From: a virus
Reading direction: 5' to 3' (one strand)
IMG/VR virus record: IMGVR_UViG_3300023245_000006
Location: 32,704 to 96,703 of that record
Length of the DNA stretch: 64,000 nucleotides
The notes below the pieces were generated by a model. The model did no database searches and had not been told where the DNA came from. It saw only the letters and a program-made list of their open reading frames with translations. Shown piece after piece: positions 15,612-24,253 of this stretch. Both the position numbers and the translations under genes were made by a program. Position 1 is the first letter of the stretch, and each line of letters opens with the position of its first letter.

Positions 15612-15852
15612 TTGTTATATTATAAATTTCTCTTTCGGTTTGAAGCACGAAGGCAGAATCTATTCTGTGAGACATTCCATGAATAGGATCGATCCATTGG
15701 AACCAACAATGATCCGGAGAAATCATGTCGATATTTTTCCATCCAGTGGATTCTAGATACTTCCCAATAGATACGAATGCATCATCTTTATGATCAACTT
15801 TTTTAGAGGGTTTCGACTTTTTGAGCAAATTCTGTGTGAATGTGTTATACAT
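15604..15852 (-). CDS. hypothetical protein, 82 aa
   Basis: Starts MYNTFTQNLLKKSKPSKKVD; contains DHCWFQWIDPIHGMSHRIDS. Sits between two paralogous tiny membrane proteins. No family recognised. Confidence 0.65.
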   Translation of the reverse strand: MYNTFTQNLLKKSKPSKKVDHKDDAFVSIGKYLESTGWKNIDMISPDHCWFQWIDPIHGMSHRIDSAFVLQTEREIYNITNG

Positions 15853-15858
15853 ATTATT

Positions 15859-16008
15859 TTATAATTTTGTTGCAAACACCCAAACTACAAAAATGAAGAA
15901 GGTCATACTTGTTGCAAGTCCCATAGTATCTACGTTTTTGGTAAATGCTGTGGCGAATCCACAAGACAACCAGATCACACATGCTAGAATTAGATAAGGA
16001 TTATTCAT
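15859..16008 (-). CDS. small two-helix membrane protein, 49 aa (paralogue)
   Basis: MNNPYLILACVIWLSCGFAT, a polar loop and a second helix (MTFFIFVVWVFA). First gene of a run of small genes, led by one of the best promoters in the window. Possibly a membrane-acting early protein such as a superinfection-exclusion factor; this is a guess from size and position. Confidence 0.7.
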   Translation of the reverse strand: MNNPYLILACVIWLSCGFATAFTKNVDTMGLATSMTFFIFVVWVFATKL

Positions 16009-16015
16009 AAGGTGC

Positions 16016-16043
16016 ATTATATATAATAACGTAGATATGTCAA
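16016..16043 (-). promoter_or_regulatory. early-type promoter (perfect boxes)
   Basis: TTGACA (16038-16043), 16 nt, TATAAT (16016-16021), 7 nt, ATG at 16008. Confidence 0.85.
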
Positions 16044-16059
16044 GAATTATGAAAATTTA

Positions 16060-16512
16060 TTAAGAAAGTAATTTTATTAGATTTGTTGTATAATCCATAA
16101 ACCCATTTCGTTCCATAGAACCATCTGGAAAAATTATATATATTTTTTTATTTTTCTTTTTAGAGTATCGGATGGTTGCCCATGTTCCTGATCTAACTTG
16201 TTCGATTTTACTACTAGGACATGCTATCATGATATTCGATGCGTCCACAATATCATGATTCCTTGCAAGATATTCTTTAGATTCGAGAACAACTCCATCC
16301 TCACAAAACGATCTTTTAATCTCGTTGATCGGTGGATGGATAATAATCTTACCGGACGAGACTTCTTTATAAATATTATGAGCATCCGTATCTGCTCCGA
16401 TACAGTCTCCATGATGAAATTCAACAGAGACTATATCAGAAAAGATACTTAGAACAACGTGCTTTTGCTCGTTACTCATACCAACTTGATTACCAGTAAA
16501 TCCAAATTTCAT
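16060..16512 (-). CDS. SLOG/DprA-like Rossmann protein, 150 aa
   Basis: Starts MKFGFTGNQVGM, followed by HHGDCIGADTDAHNI, then HPP and ARNHDIVDASNIMIACP and a C-terminal RSGTWATIRYSKKKNKKIYI. This is the nucleotide-binding G-x-T/GxxGAD...RN..I...D layout of the SLOG superfamily (YspA/DprA-like). Such proteins sense or process nucleotide ligands. Overlaps the RNA ligase gene stop/start by 4 nt, so they are translationally coupled. Confidence 0.75.
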   Translation of the reverse strand: MKFGFTGNQVGMSNEQKHVVLSIFSDIVSVEFHHGDCIGADTDAHNIYKEVSSGKIIIHPPINEIKRSFCEDGVVLESKEYLARNHDIVDASNIMIACPSSKIEQVRSGTWATIRYSKKKNKKIYIIFPDGSMERNGFMDYTTNLIKLLS

Positions 16513-17600
16513 GATTTTTTAAGGACTTGCCAAAAAATCTTTATGATTTGATCATGTGTTAAATTTTTTCCATCCAATTTAGAGAAACAAAAAGACGCTC
16601 TATTTGTTGGACCATATGATTCTATAATCATCTGGGCTTGTTCTTTTCTCGTTTTTAAATTTTTTATAGTTCTTACGAAATCATTAATATGATCTAATAT
16701 TCGATTCACTTCTTTTGCACCATCAGATAGTCTCGAAATTTGACCACGGAGTTGTTCTGCAATCTCATGATCGAAGCTAGTTTCGATCAGGTTGTAAAAA
16801 CCTTGGTAATCAGGCATATCATTTTTGACATAGAATTGAATCAGGTTATTTTCAGAAGATAATTCGGACTTGATTCGATGTTTTACAAGGTAGGCATCAG
16901 CTTTGGTTTTTTTCAAAACTTGACCATTATTTCCATAAATAACTATACCCTCACCCTTTGTCCATTTTTCTACATCGTTCACCATATCTTCGATGGAGGG
17001 AAACAAATAACGAGATGGTCGTTTAACCCCAAAAGAAATAGCCACATCATCTAATTTGTCTTGTATAATATACGTATAGTGTGGGTGTTCTACGATTCCG
17101 GTCAACCACAATTCGGGTTCCAAACTTTCACGCTCCACTATTATATTTACTGGAGAATACCATTCACATATAATAGAATATCCTTCACTATCCAACAAAT
17201 CATTATCAAACAATCTAGGATATTTATCTTTGAGAATCGGTATTTCGTAACCGTTTTCCATCGTTGATTCGGCATCAACCGTTCCTCGGGTTCGCACGAT
17301 TAATTCTTTTTTAAATTTGGATATAATCAAAGCCGAACCATCCATCTTACGAATATATTCAATATCACCTTTAATATTTAAAGGTTCGAACTCTGGTTGC
17401 TCTGGTAAATTTGTAAATTTTCTATAAGATGCGCTCACGAGTTCGCCATCTTCGGTCCATATGGAACTTCTGAAATATTTGTTGGTTTCATCCCACTTGA
17501 CACCAATTTGTCGGGGGAATATAAGTTTACACGTTGTATTTGATATAATACAATCTCGTATATAAAACTCTTCTTCTGATGGAAACCTGTCAATTTTCAT
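16509..17600 (-). CDS. RNA ligase, T4 Rnl1-like, 363 aa
   Basis: Nucleotidyltransferase motifs in order: motif I YIRKMDGSALI with adenylated Lys85, motif IIIa-like SIICEWYSP, motif IV GEGIVIYG and motif V KKTKADAYLVKHR. A helical C-terminal domain follows, as in Rnl1-type ligases that repair cleaved tRNA anticodon loops. Start set at the ATG at 17600 (MKIDRFPSEEEF): the ATG at 17618 lies between -35 and -10. A kinase/phosphatase partner is not visible in this window. Confidence 0.85.
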   Translation of the reverse strand: MKIDRFPSEEEFYIRDCIISNTTCKLIFPRQIGVKWDETNKYFRSSIWTEDGELVSASYRKFTNLPEQPEFEPLNIKGDIEYIRKMDGSALIISKFKKELIVRTRGTVDAESTMENGYEIPILKDKYPRLFDNDLLDSEGYSIICEWYSPVNIIVERESLEPELWLTGIVEHPHYTYIIQDKLDDVAISFGVKRPSRYLFPSIEDMVNDVEKWTKGEGIVIYGNNGQVLKKTKADAYLVKHRIKSELSSENNLIQFYVKNDMPDYQGFYNLIETSFDHEIAEQLRGQISRLSDGAKEVNRILDHINDFVRTIKNLKTRKEQAQMIIESYGPTNRASFCFSKLDGKNLTHDQIIKIFWQVLKKS

Positions 17601-17607
17601 ACCGTCT

Positions 17608-17635
17608 ATATTATCCATTTTTATGGAATTGTCAA
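17608..17635 (-). promoter_or_regulatory. early-type promoter
   Basis: TTGACA (17630-17635), 16 nt, TAATAT (17608-17613), 7 nt, ATG at 17600. Confidence 0.75.
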
Positions 17636-17729
17636 TAAATATTTGAGATATTCGTGAATGTTCAGTATAATTATATATGGTTATGAAATTAATTATGAAA
17701 AATAAAATGTCTCTAGTTTCATAAAAAAG

Positions 17730-17757
17730 ATATTATCAAAATTTGTTATAGTGTCAA
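17730..17757 (-). promoter_or_regulatory. orphan early-type promoter with 9-codon frame
   Basis: TTGACA (17752-17757), 16 nt, TAATAT (17730-17735), 7 nt, ATG at 17722, but the frame stops after MKLETFYFS. Probably the promoter of a gene that has decayed. Confidence 0.55.
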
Positions 17758-17770
17758 GGACAATGTGATT

Positions 17771-18385
17771 TTAATGGTCTAAAACATCACACTTGTCACA
17801 ATCATCCATACGAGCAGAAATTTGATCACACGTATGAAGCAACCATGCAAGTTTCGTGTGTGGTGCAACAGGACTACCCCATTCTCTTCGACCATGATGG
17901 GCAAGAATGGCATGTAAGATATCATCATGATGTTCTTTATATAGATCGTATTTATCAACAGCTTTACTCCAAACCAACCCAGATCGGCTAATGTGGTGAA
18001 TTTCGCGTTTATGGTCGGTTCCTTCCCAACCACCACGATCAAATGGATTCATCATATCTAGGGTTTTGGGTATGCGAAATTTTCTACTATAATCCCACAT
18101 CTTACCAACATCATGAAATAATCCAGCCAAGATAATATGATCTGGTCTGATATTTAGATTGAGAACTTCCTTGGTTTTTAACATCAAAGTAATGACCTCA
18201 AATGTGTGCGTAGACAACCCATGATCACCATAATGGTGATGTTCTAGTTTAGCAGAACCACTCCAAATTCCGAAATTGGGAAGATCATTGAAGATGGCAC
18301 TAGAAATCATAAAGATATCACCAGAATTACACTGTTCGCGGATCAATTTTTTGATGTCAGGTGTTTTATCGGTGTATTTATTCAT
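17771..18385 (-). CDS. HD-domain phosphohydrolase, 204 aa
   Basis: Metal ligands of an HD domain are visible: HHHYGDHGLSTHT, LAGLFHDVGKMWDY, then HHISRS, AILAHHGRREWG and CDQISARMDD. The layout is like YhaM/3'-5' exoribonuclease-type HD hydrolases acting on RNA or nucleotides. Start taken at the ATG at 18385 (MNKYTDKTPDIKK); the longer frame from 18460 has a hydrophobic, poorly coding-like extension. Confidence 0.8.
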   Translation of the reverse strand: MNKYTDKTPDIKKLIREQCNSGDIFMISSAIFNDLPNFGIWSGSAKLEHHHYGDHGLSTHTFEVITLMLKTKEVLNLNIRPDHIILAGLFHDVGKMWDYSRKFRIPKTLDMMNPFDRGGWEGTDHKREIHHISRSGLVWSKAVDKYDLYKEHHDDILHAILAHHGRREWGSPVAPHTKLAWLLHTCDQISARMDDCDKCDVLDH

Positions 18386-18482
18386 TTGTAATATATGTGA
18401 TAAGATAGAGAGAAAAATTCTAAATGTTATGTTGACGAGGTTTTGCGAATTATAAAACAACTATTAATCCATTGCCATTATT

Positions 18483-18977
18483 TTAAAATGTAAATTTAAC
18501 TTCTCCTGTATATCCTTTTAGGGCATGGACTGCTGCCAACTGAAATCCCGTCTGAGGCCAAGGTTTGGGTGGTGTATCTACCATCAACACTTCAACCAAT
18601 CCAAAACCATTTTCTTGCATATCTCGAACCCTAGCTTTCATAAACCATGCATTTAGTAGAGCAAGAAAAACAATGTTGTTCGATACTTCCATAGACTTTT
18701 TCAAAAATTTCCTGAATTGTGACCATGGCGGGTTCGTAATGATCCAATCAACCTTATCATTAAATTCTAAGAAGTCAACACCTTTATCAATTTCACACCA
18801 AATGGCATCATTTATACCATTTCTGGAAAATGCCCTCATAAAAGAGCCTTCACCCTTACATGGTTCTAAAATGAGTCCAGAAGGTTGAAAATGATCTACG
18901 ATACGGAAAGCCAGATCATCTGGTGTCCATACTTTATCGTTTCCACCCTTCGGTGCTAATGGTCTGCCTTTTTTCAT
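18483..18977 (-). CDS. DNA methyltransferase (NPPW type), 164 aa
   Basis: Motif I LEPCKGEGSF and catalytic motif IV TNPPWS identify a small class I amino-methyltransferase, probably adenine-N6 on DNA. The C terminus carries DTPPKPWPQTGF. No target-recognition domain is obvious. It begins one codon after the ligase C-fragment ends, in the same operon. Confidence 0.8.
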   Translation of the reverse strand: MKKGRPLAPKGGNDKVWTPDDLAFRIVDHFQPSGLILEPCKGEGSFMRAFSRNGINDAIWCEIDKGVDFLEFNDKVDWIITNPPWSQFRKFLKKSMEVSNNIVFLALLNAWFMKARVRDMQENGFGLVEVLMVDTPPKPWPQTGFQLAAVHALKGYTGEVKFTF

Positions 18978-18978
18978 A

Positions 18979-19842
18979 TTACTTCAAACAATTGTTGTAG
19001 TCCACTCGGGAAAAGTTAGGAACTCCGAGTCCGGTTAGATTGTTATAGAGGAATGTCACCGTCTTACCGATCCATTGATCTTTATCGTCCAAGAATTTTT
19101 TAGCCTCTTCTTGGGTTCCTTTGAACGAAGCATCAAATTCTTTTCCGTTCCATTTAAGAGTAATGACCTTACCCATCCCTGCCCAATTTCCGGTCCCTTC
19201 TTTGATATCTAAGATTTCGGCTTCTGAATCATCTGTCTGCTTCATTTTGAGAAGATTTGCAGATCGTTTGTTTTCATAAGGTGCATTAAGTAACCTAATG
19301 ATTGATCCTTCTTCACCATCCTCAACCAATTTTCCAAAATGCTTATAGATGTCTTCAAGGTTGTTACACATGACATTCTGAACCAATTTGATATAAGGAG
19401 TCGTTTCGAGTTCGATACTGATCCGAGCATATCTCGACATGTAAATAGATTCTTTGGTAACATTTCCTATATTGTATCCATCGTAAACAAAGAACCGAAC
19501 CCGTTGTTCACTGTTCTTCAAATGTTCTGGTGTGATATGGACACTCCGACGAATCAATTTCATCGTTTCGTTCAATTTATCTTTGAGACCATCACCCATC
19601 AATTCACCATCTAAAACCGCATCGGGATATACCGCGAAGAATCCTTTCAAAGCATCTTCGATATGAGGCACTGTCATATACTTTTCACCCTTACGAGTGT
19701 ATAGACCTTCTTTGGTTGCAATGCCGCGACAATTATGTGCTAAAATGCCATTAGCATAAAAGTTATGATTTCCTACGATTTCTAAATCGTATCGATTTTG
19801 CGGTGGTATCTTTTTTATAGATTTAATTTTTACAGTTTTCAT
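18979..19842 (-). CDS. DNA ligase C-terminal part with C-intein, 287 aa
   Basis: Residues 1-37 are a C-intein (RYDLEIVGNHNFYANGILAH, then Asn37) and Cys38 is the first extein residue. From there follows an ATP-dependent DNA ligase: YTRKGEKY, VLDGELMGDG (motif III), EEGSIIRL (motif IV), LLKMKQ (motif V) and an OB fold. It lacks the catalytic lysine, which lies in the separate N-part. Trans-splicing would join KYNG to CRGI and restore the ligase. It overlaps the homing nuclease gene by 20 nt. Confidence 0.9.
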   Translation of the reverse strand: MKTVKIKSIKKIPPQNRYDLEIVGNHNFYANGILAHNCRGIATKEGLYTRKGEKYMTVPHIEDALKGFFAVYPDAVLDGELMGDGLKDKLNETMKLIRRSVHITPEHLKNSEQRVRFFVYDGYNIGNVTKESIYMSRYARISIELETTPYIKLVQNVMCNNLEDIYKHFGKLVEDGEEGSIIRLLNAPYENKRSANLLKMKQTDDSEAEILDIKEGTGNWAGMGKVITLKWNGKEFDASFKGTQEEAKKFLDDKDQWIGKTVTFLYNNLTGLGVPNFSRVDYNNCLK

Positions 19843-20716
19843 TTATAATTTTCTTTATTTTATCTGGATTTTTTCGAATGTCAAGCTCCCATAAAACAAT
19901 CACTTTATATCCAAAATCTTCTATGTGATGAATTCGTATTTTATCCTTTTTTCGAATCTCTCTCGCCGTTTTATTTCCACCCCAAATCGGAATTATATCC
20001 GTTGCTTTATATATTTTGGGATTTCCATGCCAGATATCACCATTTATCTCTATAACAATCTTTTTAGATTCTATCAATATGTCCGGTCTGGGACAAAACT
20101 CTCGATTCAATTTTTTATTAAATTTAAAGAATCTATGTTGTGGTTCATATTCGAATTCTATGTTCAATTCTTTTAACATATCCTCTACGATAATTTGTAA
20201 CTTGCTTCTATATCCGCTATGTTTTGGACGATTTGGAAGATAATTTGGGTTTGTGACTCCATATTTTGTCATCAGAGTCTCTTTACTTTTTTCTTTCGTC
20301 GATTCTAACTGAAACACGTTCGCAATATTATACCTATTCTTTACTGTTTTATTCCTTTTTTTATAAAATCTGGAATTTTTCGACATAGGATGTTCCATAC
20401 CATATCTCGTATCACATGTTTCTTTAAATTTGTTGCGAACTTTGGGATTATTGGCAGAATCTACCATGGTCGGTGTATCTATTCCATAAGTTTTACAACG
20501 ATATATGATCGCCGCCGCAGACATTTTTATACCCCTCGGTTGAAGAATATTCTGGGCGATGAAATTCATACTAAATTTATGGAAATTCACGACTTCGTCC
20601 AAAAATTCTTTCGAGATTATCCCTTTTAAATATTTTCTTCGAGTCCAGTCATTTGGATGTCGAGATATAATCTCCATATCTATTTTCATTTTTTTAAATT
20701 TTTCTAAATGGTTCAC
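19823..20716 (-). CDS. Vsr-like (EDxHD) free-standing homing endonuclease, 297 aa
   Basis: Sits exactly between the two halves of the split-intein ligase. The C-terminal nuclease core is visible (RSKLQIIVEDML ... FCPRPDILIESKKIVIEING, then DIWHGNP and GYKVIVLWELDI), the pattern of very-short-patch-repair-like nucleases known from fractured split-intein genes. The N-terminal half (RHPNDWTRRKYLKGIISKEF) is probably the DNA-binding part. Start GTG at 20716, 5 nt after a TGTAAGTA late box. Confidence 0.85.
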   Translation of the reverse strand: MNHLEKFKKMKIDMEIISRHPNDWTRRKYLKGIISKEFLDEVVNFHKFSMNFIAQNILQPRGIKMSAAAIIYRCKTYGIDTPTMVDSANNPKVRNKFKETCDTRYGMEHPMSKNSRFYKKRNKTVKNRYNIANVFQLESTKEKSKETLMTKYGVTNPNYLPNRPKHSGYRSKLQIIVEDMLKELNIEFEYEPQHRFFKFNKKLNREFCPRPDILIESKKIVIEINGDIWHGNPKIYKATDIIPIWGGNKTAREIRKKDKIRIHHIEDFGYKVIVLWELDIRKNPDKIKKIINENCKN

Positions 20717-20721
20717 ATATA

Positions 20722-20729
20722 TACTTACA
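20722..20729 (-). promoter_or_regulatory. T4-late-like promoter box of homing nuclease
   Basis: TGTAAGTA, 5 nt before the GTG at 20716. The same arrangement is found at the other two intact nuclease genes near the tRNAs. Confidence 0.6.
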
Positions 20730-20748
20730 CATAAAATACAATGGTTTG

Positions 20749-21423
20749 TTATTTTTTTAATGCCAATACATCGCTATCCTTTATTTGATCGACCCGTCTC
20801 CAACACTTTAATCTTGGTAGATATAGCCTATGATTACCCGTGACCTGTATTTTTTTACCATTCATCAATTCTATTTCGAACCAATCGGGATTTTGTTCCT
20901 TTTCATCGAAACAATCTTTAAACCCCATTTTAATCGGTTTAAATTCGGTTTTCCTACTTACCATATTATAAGTCAAAACTTCACAATCGATATTATTCTC
21001 AACGATATCACCGATATTAATATCTCCTAGATTTGTAGTAATTTTTGTATCATAGGCAAAACATCCATTATACTTCACCTGTGAGACGCATGGATAAGTA
21101 ATCTTTTTGATACGATCCTTGAAGTTCTTGGCAAGCATAGGCTCGACGAATGACATCTTACCAATATCATCGATATTTTCAAAATACCCACCCGATTTCT
21201 TTTTCTTTTTCCACATGGCTTCGGCTTCGAATAGTGCCTGTGCTTCGGGATCGCGTTGATTGGCTCGACCAGCATTGGTCATAACCGTATCGGTCCATGC
21301 TGCCTCGACGATCTTTCCATCTTTCTGACCATAACGGGTGGTGAAAGATCCACCATCAACAATAACCTCCCATTGTTGAATTGCACCAGTCGAAGTGAGT
21401 GAATATAGAATAGGTAATTTCAT
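20749..21423 (-). CDS. DNA ligase N-terminal part with N-intein, 224 aa
   Basis: Residues 1-120 are ligase: an N-terminal WGR-like domain (QQWEVIVDGGSFTTRYG) and FVEPMLAKNF up to the active-site motif VKYNG with Lys117. Residue 121 is Cys, the first residue of an N-intein (CFAYDTKITTNLGDINIGDI ... VTGNHRLYLP) that ends at residue 224. The intein interrupts motif I itself, so splicing in trans is needed for activity. The promoter overlaps the end of the HAD gene. Confidence 0.9.
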   Translation of the reverse strand: MKLPILYSLTSTGAIQQWEVIVDGGSFTTRYGQKDGKIVEAAWTDTVMTNAGRANQRDPEAQALFEAEAMWKKKKKSGGYFENIDDIGKMSFVEPMLAKNFKDRIKKITYPCVSQVKYNGCFAYDTKITTNLGDINIGDIVENNIDCEVLTYNMVSRKTEFKPIKMGFKDCFDEKEQNPDWFEIELMNGKKIQVTGNHRLYLPRLKCWRRVDQIKDSDVLALKK

Positions 21424-21429
21424 GATGTG

Positions 21430-21458
21430 ACTATATCCAATTTTTTAAGAAAGGTCGA
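21430..21458 (-). promoter_or_regulatory. early-type promoter (degenerate -35)
   Basis: TCGACC (21453-21458), 17 nt, TATAGT (21430-21435), 6 nt, ATG at 21423. It lies inside the last codons of the HAD gene. Confidence 0.5.
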
Positions 21459-21948
21459 CCCTTTTCTTCAAAAGTTCATCAACCAAATTTCGCAAGGCAT
21501 CATAAGCACATTTCAAACCAGCACGATCATCGAGAAGGATGTTGAAATAAATCTTACTACGACTCCAATCATGGCTCTTTACAGGATGCCAATCGATCAG
21601 ATCTTCGTTGATACCATCAATCACGATTCCGAGCTTATTACATTCCATATGGATAGCTATATGACGTTCTTTCGAAGATCCACTAAAGATCACGATTCTA
21701 AAACCTAGTGCATTACAATCTTTCATTAGTGCAACGAGTTTAGGAAATTTATATCCTTTTTTGTGATAGTCGAATAAAGTCGAGTCAAAATCACATGCAA
21801 TAATAAGTTTCTTATGTTTATTATATTCATCTTGAAGTCTATTGAAAACATGATGTGGTTCCATGAATGGATCATTCATAAAATTTTCAGGTTGATTCTC
21901 AATTTCCCATATACGCTGTTCTCTGTCTTCTGTTTGTGTTGATATCAT
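21445..21948 (-). CDS. HAD-superfamily hydrolase, 167 aa
   Basis: HAD motif I KLIIACDFDSTLFD, motif II IVIFSGSS and an acidic motif IV-like NILLDDRAGL. The layout resembles small phage HAD phosphatases. The start is uncertain: an in-frame ATG at 22008 would add 20 residues encoded by A/T-rich, intergenic-looking DNA; 21948 is preferred. Confidence 0.75.
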   Translation of the reverse strand: MISTQTEDREQRIWEIENQPENFMNDPFMEPHHVFNRLQDEYNKHKKLIIACDFDSTLFDYHKKGYKFPKLVALMKDCNALGFRIVIFSGSSKERHIAIHMECNKLGIVIDGINEDLIDWHPVKSHDWSRSKIYFNILLDDRAGLKCAYDALRNLVDELLKKRVDLS

Positions 21949-22043
21949 GATTGGTTTAATTTTAATAGTAAATTTTGTGTGTCGCTGACTTGAAACAATT
22001 CTTTTCATGATCGATATCAAAAACTTGTTATAATTTCTCTGGA

Positions 22044-23090
22044 TTATTTCTTTGCATCGTAAGGGCTTGATATAAACTTCACGCTCCAATTCTTACCCAA
22101 AACGTTAGACCTGATAGGCTCTACAGTTTTAAGGACAAGACCTTCACCATCGGTCTTACCGTTGTCGTATTTAACACTATCGGCAATAATTTGCAATTCT
22201 TCGAGGGAAGGCATGTCTTCGACTTTGAAACGGAATAATTCTTCTACAGGTTGCAAGTAATCGCTACGCATACAAAACTCCAACACATCATCCCAAGAAA
22301 ACCAATTTCCACCATCAAGATTTTTGATTCCAAAGATAAACATATGTTGTCCTTTAAGGTTCATTTTATTTCCTTGAATACCTTCACCACAGATTTCTGA
22401 TTGAATGGCCAAATTCCGACCATCCAATTTGAGAGTGTCTTCGATCTTGTATTTTTCGGCCATCTTCCAAAAGGTGTTGTTTTCATCCTTTTTAAGTTCA
22501 AGGTTACGAGAACAAACACGCAAATGATTTCCTTGGATAGTTCCGTACCAATTAAAAAACGTTCCCGAAGAACCATCACACTTAGTTGTGGCTACGAGTT
22601 CTTGTCCTTGGAACCTATCTTCTTTCAATTCCAAGATTGCATCTGGGTTACTTCGGTAGTTATCTTCATCCGTTTTCGAAACGATGAAAGTTGGGAAATC
22701 GCCAAGAGCGATTCCGGCTAATTGTGATGACATCGGTGTTTCATATTTTTCGATGTTTAGATATTCTGCAACATCCATTCCCTCTTCCAAAACCAATCCA
22801 TCATTGAGAACCTCAAATCCCAATACGGATGCTGGGAGAACTAGACCAGCGGAAAACTGCCCCCGCATTTTCATGGTTTTGAGACGAATTCTTTCATTTC
22901 CTTCATACGTTGAATCGATAAGTTTCTTATCGATTAGGGTATCGGGAAATACAAAAATAACAGTATCTCCAACTTTATGTAGACCTTTTCTAACCACGCA
23001 ATACCACCCCAATACAAGCGAACGTTCGATAAAATCCGAATTTGGGATGGGGGTTAATTCTAAAATTTTGGTGACTTGTGTTAATTTCAT
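22044..23090 (-). CDS. RNA ligase, DraRnl (Rnl5)-like, 348 aa
   Basis: An N-terminal OB-fold domain (residues about 1-130, GWYCVVRKGLHKVGDTVIFV) precedes the nucleotidyltransferase domain: motif I TTKCDGSSGT with Lys170, motif III HMFIFGI, motif IV DGEGLVLK and motif V WSVKFIS. The N-terminal OB fold is characteristic of the Deinococcus-type ligase, which seals RNA 3'-OH/5'-phosphate nicks. The second RNA ligase in 6 kb. Promoter-supported start. Confidence 0.87.
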   Translation of the reverse strand: MKLTQVTKILELTPIPNSDFIERSLVLGWYCVVRKGLHKVGDTVIFVFPDTLIDKKLIDSTYEGNERIRLKTMKMRGQFSAGLVLPASVLGFEVLNDGLVLEEGMDVAEYLNIEKYETPMSSQLAGIALGDFPTFIVSKTDEDNYRSNPDAILELKEDRFQGQELVATTKCDGSSGTFFNWYGTIQGNHLRVCSRNLELKKDENNTFWKMAEKYKIEDTLKLDGRNLAIQSEICGEGIQGNKMNLKGQHMFIFGIKNLDGGNWFSWDDVLEFCMRSDYLQPVEELFRFKVEDMPSLEELQIIADSVKYDNGKTDGEGLVLKTVEPIRSNVLGKNWSVKFISSPYDAKK

Positions 23091-23096
23091 GACCTG

Positions 23097-23124
23097 ACTA
23101 TATCTAAATTTATAAAAATGTCAA
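23097..23124 (-). promoter_or_regulatory. early-type promoter
   Basis: TTGACA (23119-23124), 16 nt, TATAGT (23097-23102), 6 nt, ATG at 23090. Confidence 0.75.
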
Positions 23125-23798
23125 ATACTAATCACCGAATAATCAGACAAAGTTTTAAAACCTTCATTTCGAAGGATTTCCGCCGATGCATCATTGTGGT
23201 GATATGTGTAAAAATTCTTATGATCTTTATATTCCAAAAGTTCTTGGTAATAACAATGCACACCATTATTAAATGTGGAAGCATCATGAAAAACCGTGGT
23301 TCCTTTACTTAATGATGTCGATAAAAAGGATAACGGTTTTCCAATATCACCAGAAAATGTTAAGATGTTGTCACCTTCAAATAAAAAAGCCCCGCTAGAA
23401 TTTACACCCTTGATATGTTCAGAATCTGTAGAAAATGTTATGATGTCAGGATCTCCCAAAGATCGGTATTCAACATTTCTTTGCATACCGCCCATATATA
23501 AAATATTTTCGACATCTTGCATAACGGTATTACTAGCCACAATTTGAATCGGTTTCTGGGGTTTGGTGCAAAACCATCTATAGTAAATTAATGATTCAAG
23601 ACTTCCAACATGGTCAGCATTAACATGGGTGATATAAATCAAATCGATCTTATCAACCCATCCAGTTTTAATCAATTTAGGAAAAACATCCCAACCACAA
23701 TCAACCAATATAGTCTTACCATTCGTTTCAACGATAAAAGAAGAATTCCCTTCATAAACATCAAAAGCACCACCGTAACCTAGTGTATGTATTTTCAT
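23121..23798 (-). CDS. MBL-fold metallo-hydrolase, 225 aa
   Basis: Beta-lactamase fold signature ILVDCGWD followed by YITHVNADHVGSLES. The usual HxHxDH motif appears as HxNxDH, so one metal-binding His is Asn. Later ligand candidates are FSGDIG, FHDAS and YHHN. Start at 23798 (MKIHTLGYGGAFDV) overlaps the upstream stop (ATGA). Substrate unknown. Confidence 0.8.
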   Translation of the reverse strand: MKIHTLGYGGAFDVYEGNSSFIVETNGKTILVDCGWDVFPKLIKTGWVDKIDLIYITHVNADHVGSLESLIYYRWFCTKPQKPIQIVASNTVMQDVENILYMGGMQRNVEYRSLGDPDIITFSTDSEHIKGVNSSGAFLFEGDNILTFSGDIGKPLSFLSTSLSKGTTVFHDASTFNNGVHCYYQELLEYKDHKNFYTYHHNDASAEILRNEGFKTLSDYSVISI

Positions 23799-24163
23799 AG
23801 AACTTCCTCTAAAATTCTCCAACTTTTAAATGTATTAAAATCTACAGACACTTCTATAGGTTTACCAATTAATTGATCAACCGTAGAACATTTGGCATCG
23901 TTTAAAATCTGACTGACTTCTTTACACATATTAGCCATGGATTTTGATCGATCATCCTCGTCCCATTTTGTATATTTGGTGACATCGATATTAGAATAGT
24001 CCCAACCACCGTCAACAAATGTTGATCCATCACCACCTTTGATACTGAAAGATATATTAAGTCCCATTTGAACATCTTGATATCCGCCCAGACCAAATTT
24101 AGCCGATGTTATTTTTCCAAGATTTTTCTCGAAATCGTCGTGTTGTTTTGATTTATATTCCAT
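23795..24163 (-). CDS. hypothetical protein, 122 aa
   Basis: Acidic protein with GLGGYQDVQMGLNISFSIKG and a C-terminal VSVDFNTFKSWRILEEVL; no family recognised. It directly follows the interrupted membrane-protein gene and before the insertion would have been transcribed with it. Confidence 0.65.
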   Translation of the reverse strand: MEYKSKQHDDFEKNLGKITSAKFGLGGYQDVQMGLNISFSIKGGDGSTFVDGGWDYSNIDVTKYTKWDEDDRSKSMANMCKEVSQILNDAKCSTVDQLIGKPIEVSVDFNTFKSWRILEEVL

Positions 24164-24253
24164 ATTATTTAAACCAAAGAAGAATTCCAGCCCAGAACAA
24201 AAATCCCATACTTATTAAGATAAGTGCGATCACATCACTCATAGTTCCAATTT

